A DNA stretch of 64,000 nt from Strix aluco (taxonomy: Eukaryota; Chordata; Aves; Strigiformes; Strigidae): the NCBI RefSeq assembly GCF_031877795.1, contig NC_133970.1, positions 43,941,533-44,005,532 of the forward strand. Direction: 5' to 3'. The notes beneath the pieces are model-generated. The model made no database searches, was not told where the DNA came from, and saw only the letters and a list, made by a program, of their open reading frames with translations. The translations under genes were made by a program, and so were the position numbers. The first letter of the stretch is position 1, and each line of letters opens with the position of its first letter. Positions 12,132-23,291 of the stretch are shown here, piece by piece.

Positions 12132-12573
12132 TGTTGTGGTTTGAACTCAGCCGGTAGCAAATCGCCACGTGACCAGTTGTTTACTTCCCTCCTCCCCACC
12201 CCTCCCCTCTGTTAAAATAGGGGAGGGACAAAAGAAGAAATTTGTAGGTTGAATTAAAAAAATTTAGTAATACTAACATAAACACCAGTAACAATAGTAG
12301 TCCAAAATGGGTAAAATGCAGTAGTGGCTCACCGAGCGGTGACTGGTACAGAGCCCGACCCCAGCAGCGATCCGACCACACCAGAGAACTCTGCCCAGCT
12401 GATCTGGAAACTGAAACAAAGAAATGCGCGTGAGAGAGCACGCATCCACCTTTATGCTGAGCATGACGTCACATGACATGGAATGATCCAATGATCGATT
12501 GGGACCTGGCCCTCCAACTGTTCTCCCTCTCAGCCCAAGGAAAGTTAACTCTATCCTGGCCAAAACCAGGACA
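12132..12573 (-). repeat. ERV-2 3' LTR
   Basis: This is a 442-base partner of 26495-26934. Long blocks are identical (for example the GAGAGAGCACGCATCC and ATGACGTCACATGACATGG region), separated by scattered substitutions and small indels. A purine-rich run (AAGGGGTGGAGAC on the minus strand, from 12574) next to it is the likely polypurine tract. Confidence 0.88.
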
Positions 12574-12868
12574 GTCTCCACCCCTTATTCCATACCATTT
12601 ACATTATGCTCAGGTTCCAAATACATTCTACGGAATCACCTCTCCTTTCCCGGGTCTCACAGATACCATTCCCTCAGTCTATGGGTGATCCTTCCAAAAT
12701 GTCTACTGAGTTCATTTAGTCGAAAACTTTGGGTTCCATCTGTCATGACAGTCTATAAGGCCGGAGGAATGAGGTGGAGTTGGCTCAGTCGGTGGAGCAG
12801 GAGGCTTTGGATGTGGCAGGAGGATGTTGCGAGAAACCAATTGCAATGACAGGGTTATTTGACCGTTT

Positions 12869-13954
12869 GATTCATTGGCTATTTTCACCTAAAATCAAAT
12901 CCCCTTGAGGCACACATCGGACTTCTCTGTCCTCCTGCATTACCCACCAAGTGCACCCAGGTCCTTGGGCAAAAGTGATCCCACACATGGGTTTACCTTT
13001 ACCCGATGCAGGAGTAACCCAGACGGTCTTCCCCAACATATTCCTAATGCGCACTACGGGGGCTTTATCCCCATCCACGGTATGTAGGAGGTTTGATTGA
13101 GCAGGGCCAGCTTGCTTGGCAGATCCTCTGGGATTGACTAACCAGGTGGCTTTTGCTAAATGCACGTCCCAGTGTTTGAAAGTCCCACCCCCCATTGCTC
13201 TCAGTGTCGTTTTCAGCAACCCACTGTATCACTCAATTTTCCCAGAGGCTGGTGCCTGGTAGGGAATGTGATATATCCACTCAATGCCATGTTCTTTGGC
13301 CCAGGCGTCTATGAGGTTGTTTCGGAAATGTGTCCCATTATCTGACTCAATCCTTTCTGGCGTGCCATGCCGCCGTAAGACTTTCTCCTCAAGGCCTAAA
13401 ATGGTGTTCCGGGCAGTGGCATGGGGCACGGCATAAGTTTCCAACCAACCAGTGGCTACTTCCACCATTGTAAGCACAGAGTGTTTGCCATGCCGAGTTT
13501 GTGGGAGCGTGATATAATCAATCTGCCAGGCCTCCCCATATTTATATTTTGACCATCATCCTCCATACCAAATGAGCTTTAACCGTTTGGCTTGCTTGAT
13601 CGTAGCACATGTCTCACATTCATGGATTACCTGTGCAATAACATCCATGGTTAAGTCCACCCCTTGGTCACGAGCCCATCTATACGTTGCATCTCTTCCC
13701 TGATGGCCTGAGGAGTCATGGGCCCAGCGAGCCATAAATTGTTCAACCTTATGTTGCCAGTCCAGATCTACTTGAGCCACCTTAACCTTAGCATCTTGAT
13801 CCACCTGTTGGTTGTTCTGATGTTCTTCAGTGGCCCAGCTCTTGGGTATGTGAGCGTTTACATGGCGTACTTTCACAACCAGATTCTATACCCGAGCAGC
13901 AATATCTTGCCATAATTCAGCAGCCCAGATGGGTTTGCCTCTGTGCTGCCAGTT
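12869..13954 (-). pseudogene. pol: ERV-2 pol, C-terminal part (RNase H end and integrase)
   Basis: The segment at 13954-13556 holds the end of RNase H and the integrase zinc domain (HVNAHIPKS, then CETCATI, giving the CC half of HHCC). The core follows at 13550-13229: IDYITLPQ-type text with the first Asp, ESDNGTHF with the second Asp, and APASGKIE with the catalytic Glu, so the DDE triad is readable. The C-terminal domain is at 13219-12872. A stop lies before the core (near 13556) and another after the Glu motif (near 13229). The split from the rest of pol is caused by ERV-N at 13959. Confidence 0.85.
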
Positions 13955-13958
13955 GCTC

Positions 13959-14524
13959 TGTTACCGAAAATCCGGAATAAAGAACTTATCAACACCAATT
14001 TGATGCAGATAAGCAGACACTTCTTTATTGACGGCCGGGCACGCAGGGGAGTATTCTCACCAACAACGCGCGCCAAGCACTAAAATCACTCATCTTATAT
14101 AGAACTTTTCATATACAATTCCCAAGGACACAGTTTCATACACAAACACAATTCCCAAGGACACAGCTTCATACACAAACACAGTTTCCTTGGCAAGTAC
14201 TTGTAAGCTGTTACGGTTGTTTCCCCAAGTTTCTATTAATCCTAGACTTTGACAACTACTTGTAATCTCCTGGTCCTATCTATATATTATAAATCAACTT
14301 ACAGATCAGTTTGTATTTGGTTACCTAGGTTCCAAACGTTTCTACTAAATGATTATGACCAATCTCTTTGGCCTTGGTATGGGACTGTATAGGTAACTCT
14401 AAAGCAGCAATCGGTTGCCAACACAAACCACAACAAACAAAAAATTTTACTAAATATTTCTTATGATTTTATATTTCTATTAAATCAAACACAATTTCTT
14501 CTACTTATTGGTAAATCAATAACA
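13959..14524 (-). repeat. ERV-N 3' LTR
   Basis: This is the 566-base copy next to the polypurine tract. Read on the minus strand, U3 carries two adjacent 33-base direct repeats (14150-14182 and 14117-14149, one mismatch), placed like enhancer repeats. A TATATA box lies at 14096-14101 and AATAAA at 14024-14029. It differs from the 5' LTR at two visible sites. Confidence 0.93.
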
Positions 14525-14541
14525 TTTCCCCCCTTTGAAAG
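14525..14541 (-). other. ERV-N polypurine tract
   Basis: The minus strand reads CTTTCAAAGGGGGGAAA immediately before the LTR, the expected plus-strand primer. It is 30 bases past the end of env. Confidence 0.85.
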
Positions 14542-14571
14542 TGTTGAAAATGATTTCAATACTTTCACATT

Positions 14572-15979
14572 TTATTCATTTTCATTTTCAAAGTTAGTAT
14601 TAGTTTCACCATATTTTGGTGGTGGACTGTATTCAGGTGGCACATGTGGTACTTCTCTCATAATCCTTCGGTGCGCTGCAAGTCTATTAATAAACTGTCT
14701 TTTAAGACAAGCATAAATTAACATGATCATCACAAAGACAATTAACAGCAAAAACAAGGTCTTGATTAGGGATTTCAGCCAAGAGCTCAGGTTCCATCCT
14801 AATCCACTAAAATCTTTCCCAACCAATCTTCGGACATATTTTCTCGAATCGTTTCTGTTTCTTTTTTAATTTTGCCTAAGAGATCTAGATCATGTTCTAC
14901 ATCCTGAGTCACATTAGGAATATGAATGCAGCAATGAGCTGGGCTATCCTTGAGATATCCGCACACTCCATGCTCCTTTAACAGAAGCATGTCCAATGCC
15001 ATCCTATTCTGAAGTGTCATTCGGGAAGTTGCCTGTAATTGAATGTTTAATTCTTTAAATCCTTTCCTTGTGACGTTGGCCAATTTTTCTACTTGTCCTG
15101 TTAACTGATAGAGCCATTCTCTGTTTCTATATGAAGCTATTGGGTTCAAAGGGACTCTAAAGCCCAGCCAATTTTCACTCCTGTTGATGGTTCATTCCAT
15201 GTGTCATCATCTGTTTCAGACCTCTTGGTTCGTTTTAATCTTAAATCTTCTAAGGGTCCTTTGAATGGCGATTTCTTCCAAATTGGACACAATGTCGGCA
15301 TGCCTAAAGTAACTTGTTTCACCTTACCATCTACTGGCAAGTGAGTTGTCCAGGTTCCATCACTTAATGCCCAAACCAAATGTCCTGGACTTTGAATGGT
15401 AGATTTCTTACAACTGAAAAAGTATCCTCTCCTGGGCGTGAATATGCTTGTCAGAGTGAGGTTATTAGAAAACCTCAACAGTAACAACCAAATTTCAAAG
15501 TAGTTGCTAAGGGAGAAATTCTTTGAATTATTGAGTCTGCGTTGCTGCAATCATACACCTTTTCACACTTCCACCATGGTACTACATGTTCCTTTTCTAT
15601 TCGTGTAGTACCTTTATCTACTACTGAAGGAAGAATTGCGAGTACACCTTTAATCCAAGTACTGTCCCAAGTAAAACACCAGGGAGTTCTTATGTTCCAG
15701 GTTGGTCAGATTCACAGTTGAAATTCCCCAAGGAATAGATTCACCTACTGCTCTTGGTATTGGTAAACAAGCAGTAATCTGTGTAACATTCTGCAAATTG
15801 GCAAATCCCTTAATCAATCCTAACATCAAATTTTCTTCAGACATTTCTTTGGGAATGTTGATCAGTTGTTCTGTGTCTTGTTGTCTTTTGTTTCTCACCA
15901 CTGAATCAGTCCACACCAATATCACCTGCTTAGCTAACACAAGGAGAATAATCACAAACTGATATGAAAAATTAGACAT
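14572..15979 (-). pseudogene. env: ERV-N env remnant (surface and transmembrane subunits)
   Basis: Env mediates binding and fusion at the virion surface. The start at 15979 overlaps the end of pol by 8 bases, as in gammaretroviruses, and begins with a hydrophobic signal-like segment. The first frame stops at about 15650. Surface-subunit text resumes at 15550-15146 with a basic cleavage-like site (LKRTKR). The transmembrane part at 15149-14799 has the conserved LQNRMALDMLL segment. Its cysteine motif has nine residues between C and CC, not the usual six. An anchor segment and cytoplasmic tail follow at 14826-14572; the tail contains PPEY and PPKY. At least three breaks separate these pieces, so no full Env can be made. 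Confidence 0.87.
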
Positions 15980-18900
15980 GTTTCAGAGTCAGTTTTAAAG
16001 TCTTTGGGTCACGGCTAATAATCTTCCATGGAGTGGGCGCCTTCTTCACCCGGGTATAGTGTATCCAAGCATCTGATTCTGCAATCTTGATAGCCGTAAA
16101 GGTGGTTAACAGTCCCTTCCAGCGTTCTTGCAGAGGTTCGGAAGTCCACGTCTTCACATAGACATAGTCTCCTGGTTGAAAGTCATGCACAGGATTTTCA
16201 AGGGATAATGGTCTGTTCCACAGTATTGCGCTCCGAATTGCAGTCAAAGTTTTTCCTAAAGAAAGTAAATAGTTATACATATCTTGTTTCCCTTTCACAT
16301 GCACGTTTGGATTTGGTTCTGGGGATTCATAAGGTTTCCTATACAATAATTCATAAGGACTGACTGAGGTTCCACTCTTTGGTTGTACTCTAATTCGTAA
16401 CAATGCCAATGGAAGCGCTTGAGGCCATTTTAAATTAGTTTCTTGACAGATTTTGCTTATTTGTCTCTTTAAAGTTTGATTCATTATTTCTACTTTTCCA
16501 CTGGATTGTGGCCTCCATGAGGTATGTAAGTCCCAAGTGATACCCAAAATTTTGCTAATATTTTGGACTACTTCTGCAACAAAGTGTGGACCTCTGTCAG
16601 AGGAAATTCCAATAGGAACTCCAAATCTTGGAATTATTTCTCGTAGTAACCACTTTACTACTTCTTTTGCTTGTGTGGTGCGGCAGGGAAAAGCTTCTGG
16701 CCATCCTGTAAAAGTATCAACCCCCACCAGGATGTATCGATACCCATTTTGTCTAGGTAATTCTGAAAAATCTACTTGCCAATAATCTCCAGGTTCCGTA
16801 CCAGATTTTAACCTACCCATTTGAACTCTTCTCTTGATCACTGGATTATTTTTCAAACATACTTCGCATTTTGCAGTTATTAATTTAGCCATGTCCATCA
16901 TCTTTACTGATATAACTTGTTTTTGTAAAGATGTTACTAGAGCCTCTGCTCCCCAATGACATTCTTGATGTTTGGTTTGCATTATTTCTCTCATTAATAA
17001 AGGTGGAACTACTACTCGTCCATGAGGAGTTATCCACCATCCAGCTAAATTTTTCTTGGCATTCAGAAATTGACCTAGTTTCTCATCTTCCACCGAGTAT
17101 TTTGGCTTTTCTCTAGGAAGGGTTACTGTCTTGGAGGGAATTAATGCCATTTGGAATGCTCGTTCCTTTGCTATTTTCTTTGCCATTCGGTCAGCCAAAT
17201 TATTTCCAACAATTTCTTTTGTGTTCCCAATTTGATGTGCTTTACAGTGCATGATTGCTACTTGATCTGGTTTTTGAACTGCTTGTAACAATTGTAAAAT
17301 TTCATTTTGATGCTTAATATTTGATCCCTGGGAGGACAATAATCCTCTTTCTTTCCACAAAGCTCCATGGACATGTACTACCCCAAAAGCATACTTTGAG
17401 TCTGTCCAAATATTTACTTTCTTCTTTTCACTTAGTTCTAAGGCTCGAATTAAAGCAATGAGTTCTGCTTTCTGAGCTGATGTGGTACCCGTCAATGCCT
17501 TTGCTTCTCTAACTGTGGTGTCTGTTGTTACCGCATATCCAGCGTATCGGACCCCTTGCTCCATAAAGCTGCTGCCATCTGTATACAGTTCCCAGTCTGG
17601 TCGCTCCAATGGTACGTCCTTCAAATCGTCTCGACTGGAATAAACGTACTCAATGGTAGCCAAGCAGTCATGCTCCAGTTGTCCTTCTTCCTGTATGGAA
17701 CTTAAAAACACTGCAGGATTTACCAGGTTAGTTGTTTTTAGAATCACATCATCTTGTTCAGTCAGTATTACCTGGTACTTCATCATCCGGCTCGGAGACA
17801 GCCAATGTCCCCCCTTTTGTTCTAAAACAGTTATCACCATGTGTGGGACATAGACTGTTATTGTTCTTCCCAAAGTCAATTTCCGAGCTTCTTGTATGAG
17901 CATCACTGTTGCAGCCACTGCTCGAAGGCAGTTTGGCCACCCTTTACTCACTGTGTCCAGTTGTTTGGAAAAGTATCCGACCGGTCGTTTCCAGCTTCCT
18001 ATCCGCTGAGTCAGCACACCCAACGCCAGACGTTGTTTCTCATGGACAAACAACTGAAAATCTTTGGTTAAATTCGGAAGTCCTAAAGCAGGTGCAGACA
18101 TTAAGGCGCGTTTTAATTCCATAAAAGCCTTTTGCTGTTGTGGGCCCCATACGAAAGGAAAGTTTTCCTGGGCTCATACAACGGCTTAGCTATCAGACCG
18201 TAGTTCATGATCCAAAGGCGACACCACCCTGCCGTTCCCAAGAACGCTCTGAGTTCATGAATATTTTTCGGCTCAGGTATACTACAAATAGTTTCTTTGC
18301 GATCTTTTCCTAATTGTCGCTGCCCTTTTGAAATTTCAAAGCCCAGATAAATCACAGTCTGGCAGGCTATTTGGGCTTTCTTCCGAGATACCTTGTACCC
18401 ATTCAGTCCCAGAAAATTTAAAAGGTCTGTTGTTACCTGTATGCAGGTAAATCTTTCTTCTGTGGCAATCAGTATGTCATCCACATATTGTAAAAGTAAA
18501 TGTCCAGGCCTTGGTTTATCCCGTTTCCAGATTTCAAGCTCTTTTGCCAGCTGATTTCCAAAAATCGTTGGGCTATTTTTAAATCCTTGGGGTAGTCTTG
18601 TCCATGTCAACTGCATTTTTCGTCCTGTTTGTGGATTTTCCCACTCAAAAGCAAACAATTTTCTGCTTTCCTTTTCCAAAGGTATACCAAAGAAAGCATC
18701 TTTTAAATCAAGCACTGTAAACCACTGATGAGTCTCCTTTAACGCTGTTAACAATGTATAAGGATTTGCCACCACAGGATATATGTCCTTGACTATTTGA
18801 TTTACTGCTCTCAAGTCTCGCACCAATCTATATTCACCTGAGGGTTTTCTAACTGGTAAAATAGGAGTATTATACTCAGATTCACATTCTTCTAAAATTT

Positions 18901-19483
18901 TGTACTCCAAAAATTTATCAATCAATTTCTTCAGCTCCTGTCTGACTTCTGGTTTGATTGGATATTGCTTAATTTTTACTGTCCCTGCACCTTCTTTTAA
19001 ATCTATTTTCACAGGCTCTGCCAATTTTGATTTGCCAGGAATACCTGTTTCCCATACTGTAGGAATCACTGCAGAATCCACCTCTGGTGGAATTTCCTGC
19101 TCTTTCACTTTTTCCTGTATCATCAGGATTTCTCCTGTTTTTGATTCAGGTATTTTCAAGAAAAGTTCTCCTTCTTCAAAAACAATCTGTGCATTTAATT
19201 TGGATAACAAATCCCTTCCTAACAAGGGTATCGGACATTCTGGTACATACAAAAATTCATGTGTAATTATTTTATTTCCAAATTTTAAATCCAGGGGTTG
19301 CAGGAATGGCCTATTTTCCTCCTTCCCTGTTGCTCCTATTATGTTTGCTGGTTTTGTTCCAATTTTTCCTTTACAAGTATTCAATACCGAAAATGTTGCT
19401 CCCGTATCCACTAAAAATTCAACTTCTTTATCTCCCAGCTTAATTACAACCAGAGGCTCAGCTGGGTTCCCCTCCGGTCCCCT
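15972..19483 (-). pseudogene. pol: ERV-N pol (protease, RT, RNase H, integrase), one frameshift
   Basis: Pol follows gag in the same frame after TGA 19486-19484. The first open part (to 18113) has protease VDTGAT near 19411, RT LPQGFKNSP and an intact YVDD about 310 codons later. A frameshift near 18120-18180 moves to a second open part of about 716 codons (18122-15972). That part carries RNase H with TDGS (D182), E220, D241 and D311, the integrase zinc site H385/H389/C419/C422, and the catalytic D451, D509 and E545. The spacing is DX57DX35E. All catalytic residues I can check are present, so the frameshift is the only evident lesion. The C-terminus overlaps the env start. Confidence 0.92.
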
Positions 19484-21043
19484 TCAGTCATCTAAAACCA
19501 TCAATTTGGCTATTTCTTGCTGAGCATTCCTGTTTCTTGGGCAGTCTCTCTTCCAGTGTCCTTCTTGTTTACAAAAGGCACACTGATTCACTCCTAAGGG
19601 GGTATTAAAGTTTTGATTACCATAATTCATAAATCCTCCCCTTCCACCAATTCCTCGTCCTCTTCCTCTGCCTGCTGTCTCTGTCATTACAGTTAACAAT
19701 CTACTTTCTCTGGTCTTCCTTTTCCTCTTTTTCCCTGTTGTTATATACTTTCCATGCTGCTTCTAGCATTTTATTCAAACTCCTTGAATCCTCTCCTTCA
19801 AGTTTCTGGAGTTTCTTTCTTATATCTGATGCCGATTGTCCCATAAAAATCAAAGCCAATTGTATCTGAGCCGCCTCTGTTTCTACTCTTAAGTCAGTAT
19901 ATTTTCGGGCTGCTTCCTTCAATCTCTCCAGAAACGCTGAGGGAGATTCATTCTTATCTTGTCTCACCTCATATAATTTAGACCAATTCAGAGACTTAGG
20001 CATGGCATGTTTAACTCCATGCAAAATCCATTTCTGGTATCGATGCAGTCTTTCTCTGTGCTCTACATTATTTGGATCCCACTGCGGATCCCCAGATGGA
20101 AAATTCTGCTCTACTGTTCCACCTGTTGTCCCACTCAATACAGCCACTTCTACCTGTGCTTTGCCAGCCTTTAATACCATCTGTTTTTCTGGATCATCCA
20201 GTAAATTATCCAAGATCACCTGTAAATCACTCCAATCCGGATTCTGCGTTCTGATTATAGTATCTACCACTCTGCCTACTCTTTCAGGATCTTCTCTATA
20301 TATCCCTGCTGCCTGCTTCTAAGCCATCAAATCCGTAACTGAAAAAGGCACTTTCACATCCACTGGCCCATCATTACCAACGCCCTGCCGAAGAGGAGCC
20401 ATTGTTTGCACCTGCTGCCGAGTTCTTCGGGAGACAGGAGTATGAATTACAATCTCAGACGGCCCTTCCTCCACATCCTCTCTTCCACTACTCTCTGGTT
20501 CCTCTACCTGTTCCCTATATTCTCGCCCCCGATGCCTTTCTCTCCATGGAGGGGATATATCTAATTCTGGCCCTTCATCCTTTTCAATAAAAGCAATTCT
20601 TTTCTTTAAACAATCTTTTCCCAACTCACATGTTGAACAACACTTTTCACATTTTTATCGTCAGAAGTCATAGCCATTACTAAATTATCCCTACTAATCA
20701 ACTTACATTCTTTCTGCCAATCTTTCCTCTGTCTTAAATAGAAAAATAAATCAACATATGGCACTTCACTCCATTTCCCTTCCCTCCTACAGAACAGCAT
20801 TAACTGCAGAATGGTGTTATAATTCAGTGTCCCATTCACAGGCCATTTTTCCTGATCTTCCAAAATATACAGAGGCCACCACTGATTGCAATATTCAATT
20901 ATCTGACTCTTTCGCAAATCATCATGCAAATCTCCCCAATGTGCTAACAAACATCCTAACGGAGAAGTTTTCGGAACTTTGTCATTTGCAGTCAGATTAC
21001 CCATACTTTTACTTTTAAACAAATGAGTCAGCTTAGATGCCAT
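19484..21043 (-). pseudogene. gag: ERV-N gag (matrix, linker, capsid, nucleocapsid), broken
   Basis: An upstream ATG at 21043 is in frame, but MGNL at 21004 is the better start for a myristoylated matrix. Matrix runs to about 20610 and shares CNQWWPL with ERV-1. A frameshift near 20610-20680 leads to an acidic and arginine-rich linker. A TAG at 20321-20319 sits inside capsid, where the codon is one base from Trp. Capsid is open at 20270-19701. A further +1 shift near 19703 leads to an Arg/Gly-rich nucleocapsid with one CCHC knuckle (CAFCKQEGHWKRDC), the gammaretroviral number. The final codons end at TGA 19486-19484, the gag-pol boundary. Confidence 0.9.
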
Positions 21044-21510
21044 AATAAATCACTTTGCAGTACAATACACAATCAATCACTCAAATCTGTCGCTTTGTTC
21101 TTCTCCGGCTGCACCCCTCGCAGAGTAACAGAAACACGGATCCGAGCTCCGCACTCGCTTCGTGCTCAATTGCACGTCTCACACTTACAAGCACACTCAC
21201 ACCTTTCCACAACTGTTACTATATACAAAGGTATATAACACAATATTATACAATTCTTAAATTCTTATACAATACTCTCCAAAACAGTTTTACAACATAA
21301 CACATGTAAAACTTCTAACTTCTTGTTAGAGACACTTCCTTTGAGAACGCTATAGCATATAGGTTCTCTTGTTTCCCAATCCACAATTGTCCAACCCTGC
21401 AATAGCTTTCGCTTATGTCTTACGGGCAGACGCCTAGGCTTCCAATACACGAGGATCCTCTAGCCCAACCCTGCGCAGCTTTCGCCGCGTCTGACAGGCA
21501 GGCTTATACA

Positions 21511-21646
21511 GTGGGACTCTAACCCACTGTGTGGGACTCTGACCCACTCCTAAGTGGGACTCTAACCCACTTTCCAAGGGTGGGACTCTAACCCACTCCT
21601 AAGTGGGACTCTAACCCACTCTCCAAGGGTGGGACTCTAACCCACT
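21511..21646 (-). repeat. Six-unit hairpin repeat in the ERV-N leader
   Basis: GTGGGACTCTAACCCAC occurs at 21511, 21531 (one mismatch), 21554, 21580, 21603 and 21630. Each unit is self-complementary at its ends (GTGGG/CCCAC, often six pairs with flanking bases), so the RNA leader would form a row of small stem-loops. It lies between the primer site and gag, where packaging and dimer signals normally sit. Confidence 0.85.
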
Positions 21647-21792
21647 CCTAATACAAAAAGAAGTGTCTTACCAAAATCCAGGGAACGTCGCGAGGAGCCT
21701 TACGGATCGGGGATTGATGGGTATCCCCGAGAAATCCTCGGTGCCGGCTGGAACCGATCAGGTCCCCGATTCCTCCGGTCTCTCTCAGCGAG

Positions 21793-21810
21793 GTCCCACC
21801 TGGGTCGCCA
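21793..21810 (-). promoter_or_regulatory. ERV-N primer binding site
   Basis: The minus strand reads TGGCGACCCAGGTGGGAC, five bases after the 5' LTR end. The complement ends in CCA like a tRNA 3' terminus. It most resembles arginine tRNA 3' ends as I remember them, but I could not assign an isoacceptor. Confidence 0.75.
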
Positions 21811-21815
21811 GAAAC

Positions 21816-22381
21816 TGTTACCGAAAATCCGGAATAAAGAACTTATCAACACCAATTTGATGCAGATAAGCAGACACTTCTTTATTGACGGCCGGGCACG
21901 CAGGGGAGTATTCTCACCAACAACGCGCGCCAAGCACTAAAATCACTCATCTTATATAGAACTTTTCATATACAATTCCCAAGGACACAGTTTCATACAC
22001 AAACACAATTCCCAAGGACACAGCTTCATACACAAACACAGTTTCCTTGGCAAGTACTTGTAAGCTGTTACTGTTGTTTCCCCAAGTTTCTATTAATCCT
22101 AGACTTTGACAACTACTTGTATTCTCCTGGTCCTATCTATATATTATAAATCAACTTACAGATCAGTTTGTATTTGGTTACCTAGGTTCCAAACGTTTCT
22201 ACTAAATGATTATGACCAATCTCTTTGGCCTTGGTATGGGACTGTATAGGTAACTCTAAAGCAGCAATCGGTTGCCAACACAAACCACAACAAACAAAAA
22301 ATTTTACTAAATATTTCTTATGATTTTATATTTCTATTAAATCAAACACAATTTCTTCTACTTATTGGTAAATCAATAACA
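21816..22381 (-). repeat. ERV-N 5' LTR
   Basis: This is a 566-base copy, the same length as 13959-14524. The only differences I find are G/T in GTTAC[G/T]GTTG and A/T in GTA[A/T]TCTCC. It drives toward lower coordinates. The GCTC duplication follows at 22382-22385. Confidence 0.93.
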
Positions 22382-23291
22382 GCTCCATTTCCATTGCTGT
22401 AACCACCCCCACAGGGCATTTGCCACCATCCATGAGTCAGTGTAGAGACAGAGCACCGGTCACTTTTCTCGCTCAGCGATATCCAAGGCCAGCTGGATGG
22501 CTTTCACCTCTGTGAACTGACTCGATTCACCTTCTCCTTCAGCAGCTTCAGCGACCCATCGTGTGGGGCTCCACAGAGCTGCTTTCCACCTTCGATGTTT
22601 CCCCACAATGTGACAGGACCCATCAGTAAACAGGGCCCATCGCTTCTCGTTGGAGCATAGCAGGCCTCAGATTCTCTGTATCCCTGACTCCAAAACCCCA
22701 GGGGTCGACCCCGAGTCTCCCCTGGTGCTCTCTGCCAGAGACTCCAGGTAGGGCCATTCTTCCCGGCTGCAGTGTAGAGCACATTTTTAACATCTTGTCC
22801 TGTCTGAACTGGCCCGAGGGCTACTGCATGAACCATTTCCTGCTTAATTTGCTCAAAAGCCTGTCGCTGCTCCGGGCCCCATATAAAATCATTCTTTTTC
22901 CGAGTCACTTGATAGAGAGGGCTGACAATCTGACTGTAATTTGGAATGTGCAGTCTCCAGAAACCCACAACACCCAAGAAAGCTCGTGTTTCCTCTCTGT
23001 TAGTCGGTGGGGACATAGCTGTTATTTTATTAATCACCTCCATTGGCATCTGACAACGTCCATCTTCCCATTTTACTCCTAAAAACTGAATCTCCTGTGC
23101 AGGTCCCTTGACCTTACCACGCTTTATGGCAAAACCGGCTCTCAGAACGATTTGGATTATTTTCTCCCCTTTCTCAAAATCTTCTGCTGTGTTTCCCCAT
23201 ACGATGATGTCATCAATGTACTATAAGTGTCCCAGGGCTTCCCCCTGTTCCAGTGCAGCATGGATCAGTCCATGGCAAATGGTGGGGCTGT

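Larger units (their letters stand above)
13959..22381 (-). mobile_element. ERV-N: young gammaretrovirus-like provirus nested in ERV-2
   Basis: This is an 8,423-base provirus on the minus strand with paired 566-base LTRs, TG...CA ends and a 4-bp target duplication GCTC (13955-13958 and 22382-22385), the size typical of gammaretroviral integrase. The two LTRs differ at only two sites that I can find. A full set of gag, pol and env is present in order, with a primer binding site, a polypurine tract and an in-frame TGA between gag and pol. Coding breaks occur in gag (frameshifts and a TAG), pol (one frameshift) and env (several). The insertion splits the RNase H region of ERV-2. Confidence 0.93.

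Noticed and set aside
15702..15962. Plus-strand open frames within ERV-N (also 16537-16785, 18900-19523, 20002-20322)
   Set aside because: They are antisense shadows of env, pol and gag and show none of the retroviral or other known motifs.
21511..21646. Short regularly spaced repeats resembling a CRISPR array
   Set aside because: Spacers are 3-10 bases, the sequence is vertebrate, and the repeats lie in a retroviral leader.
21793..21810. A tRNA 3' end ending in CCA, possibly a tRNA gene
   Set aside because: No cloverleaf precedes it, and its place next to the LTR identifies a primer binding site.
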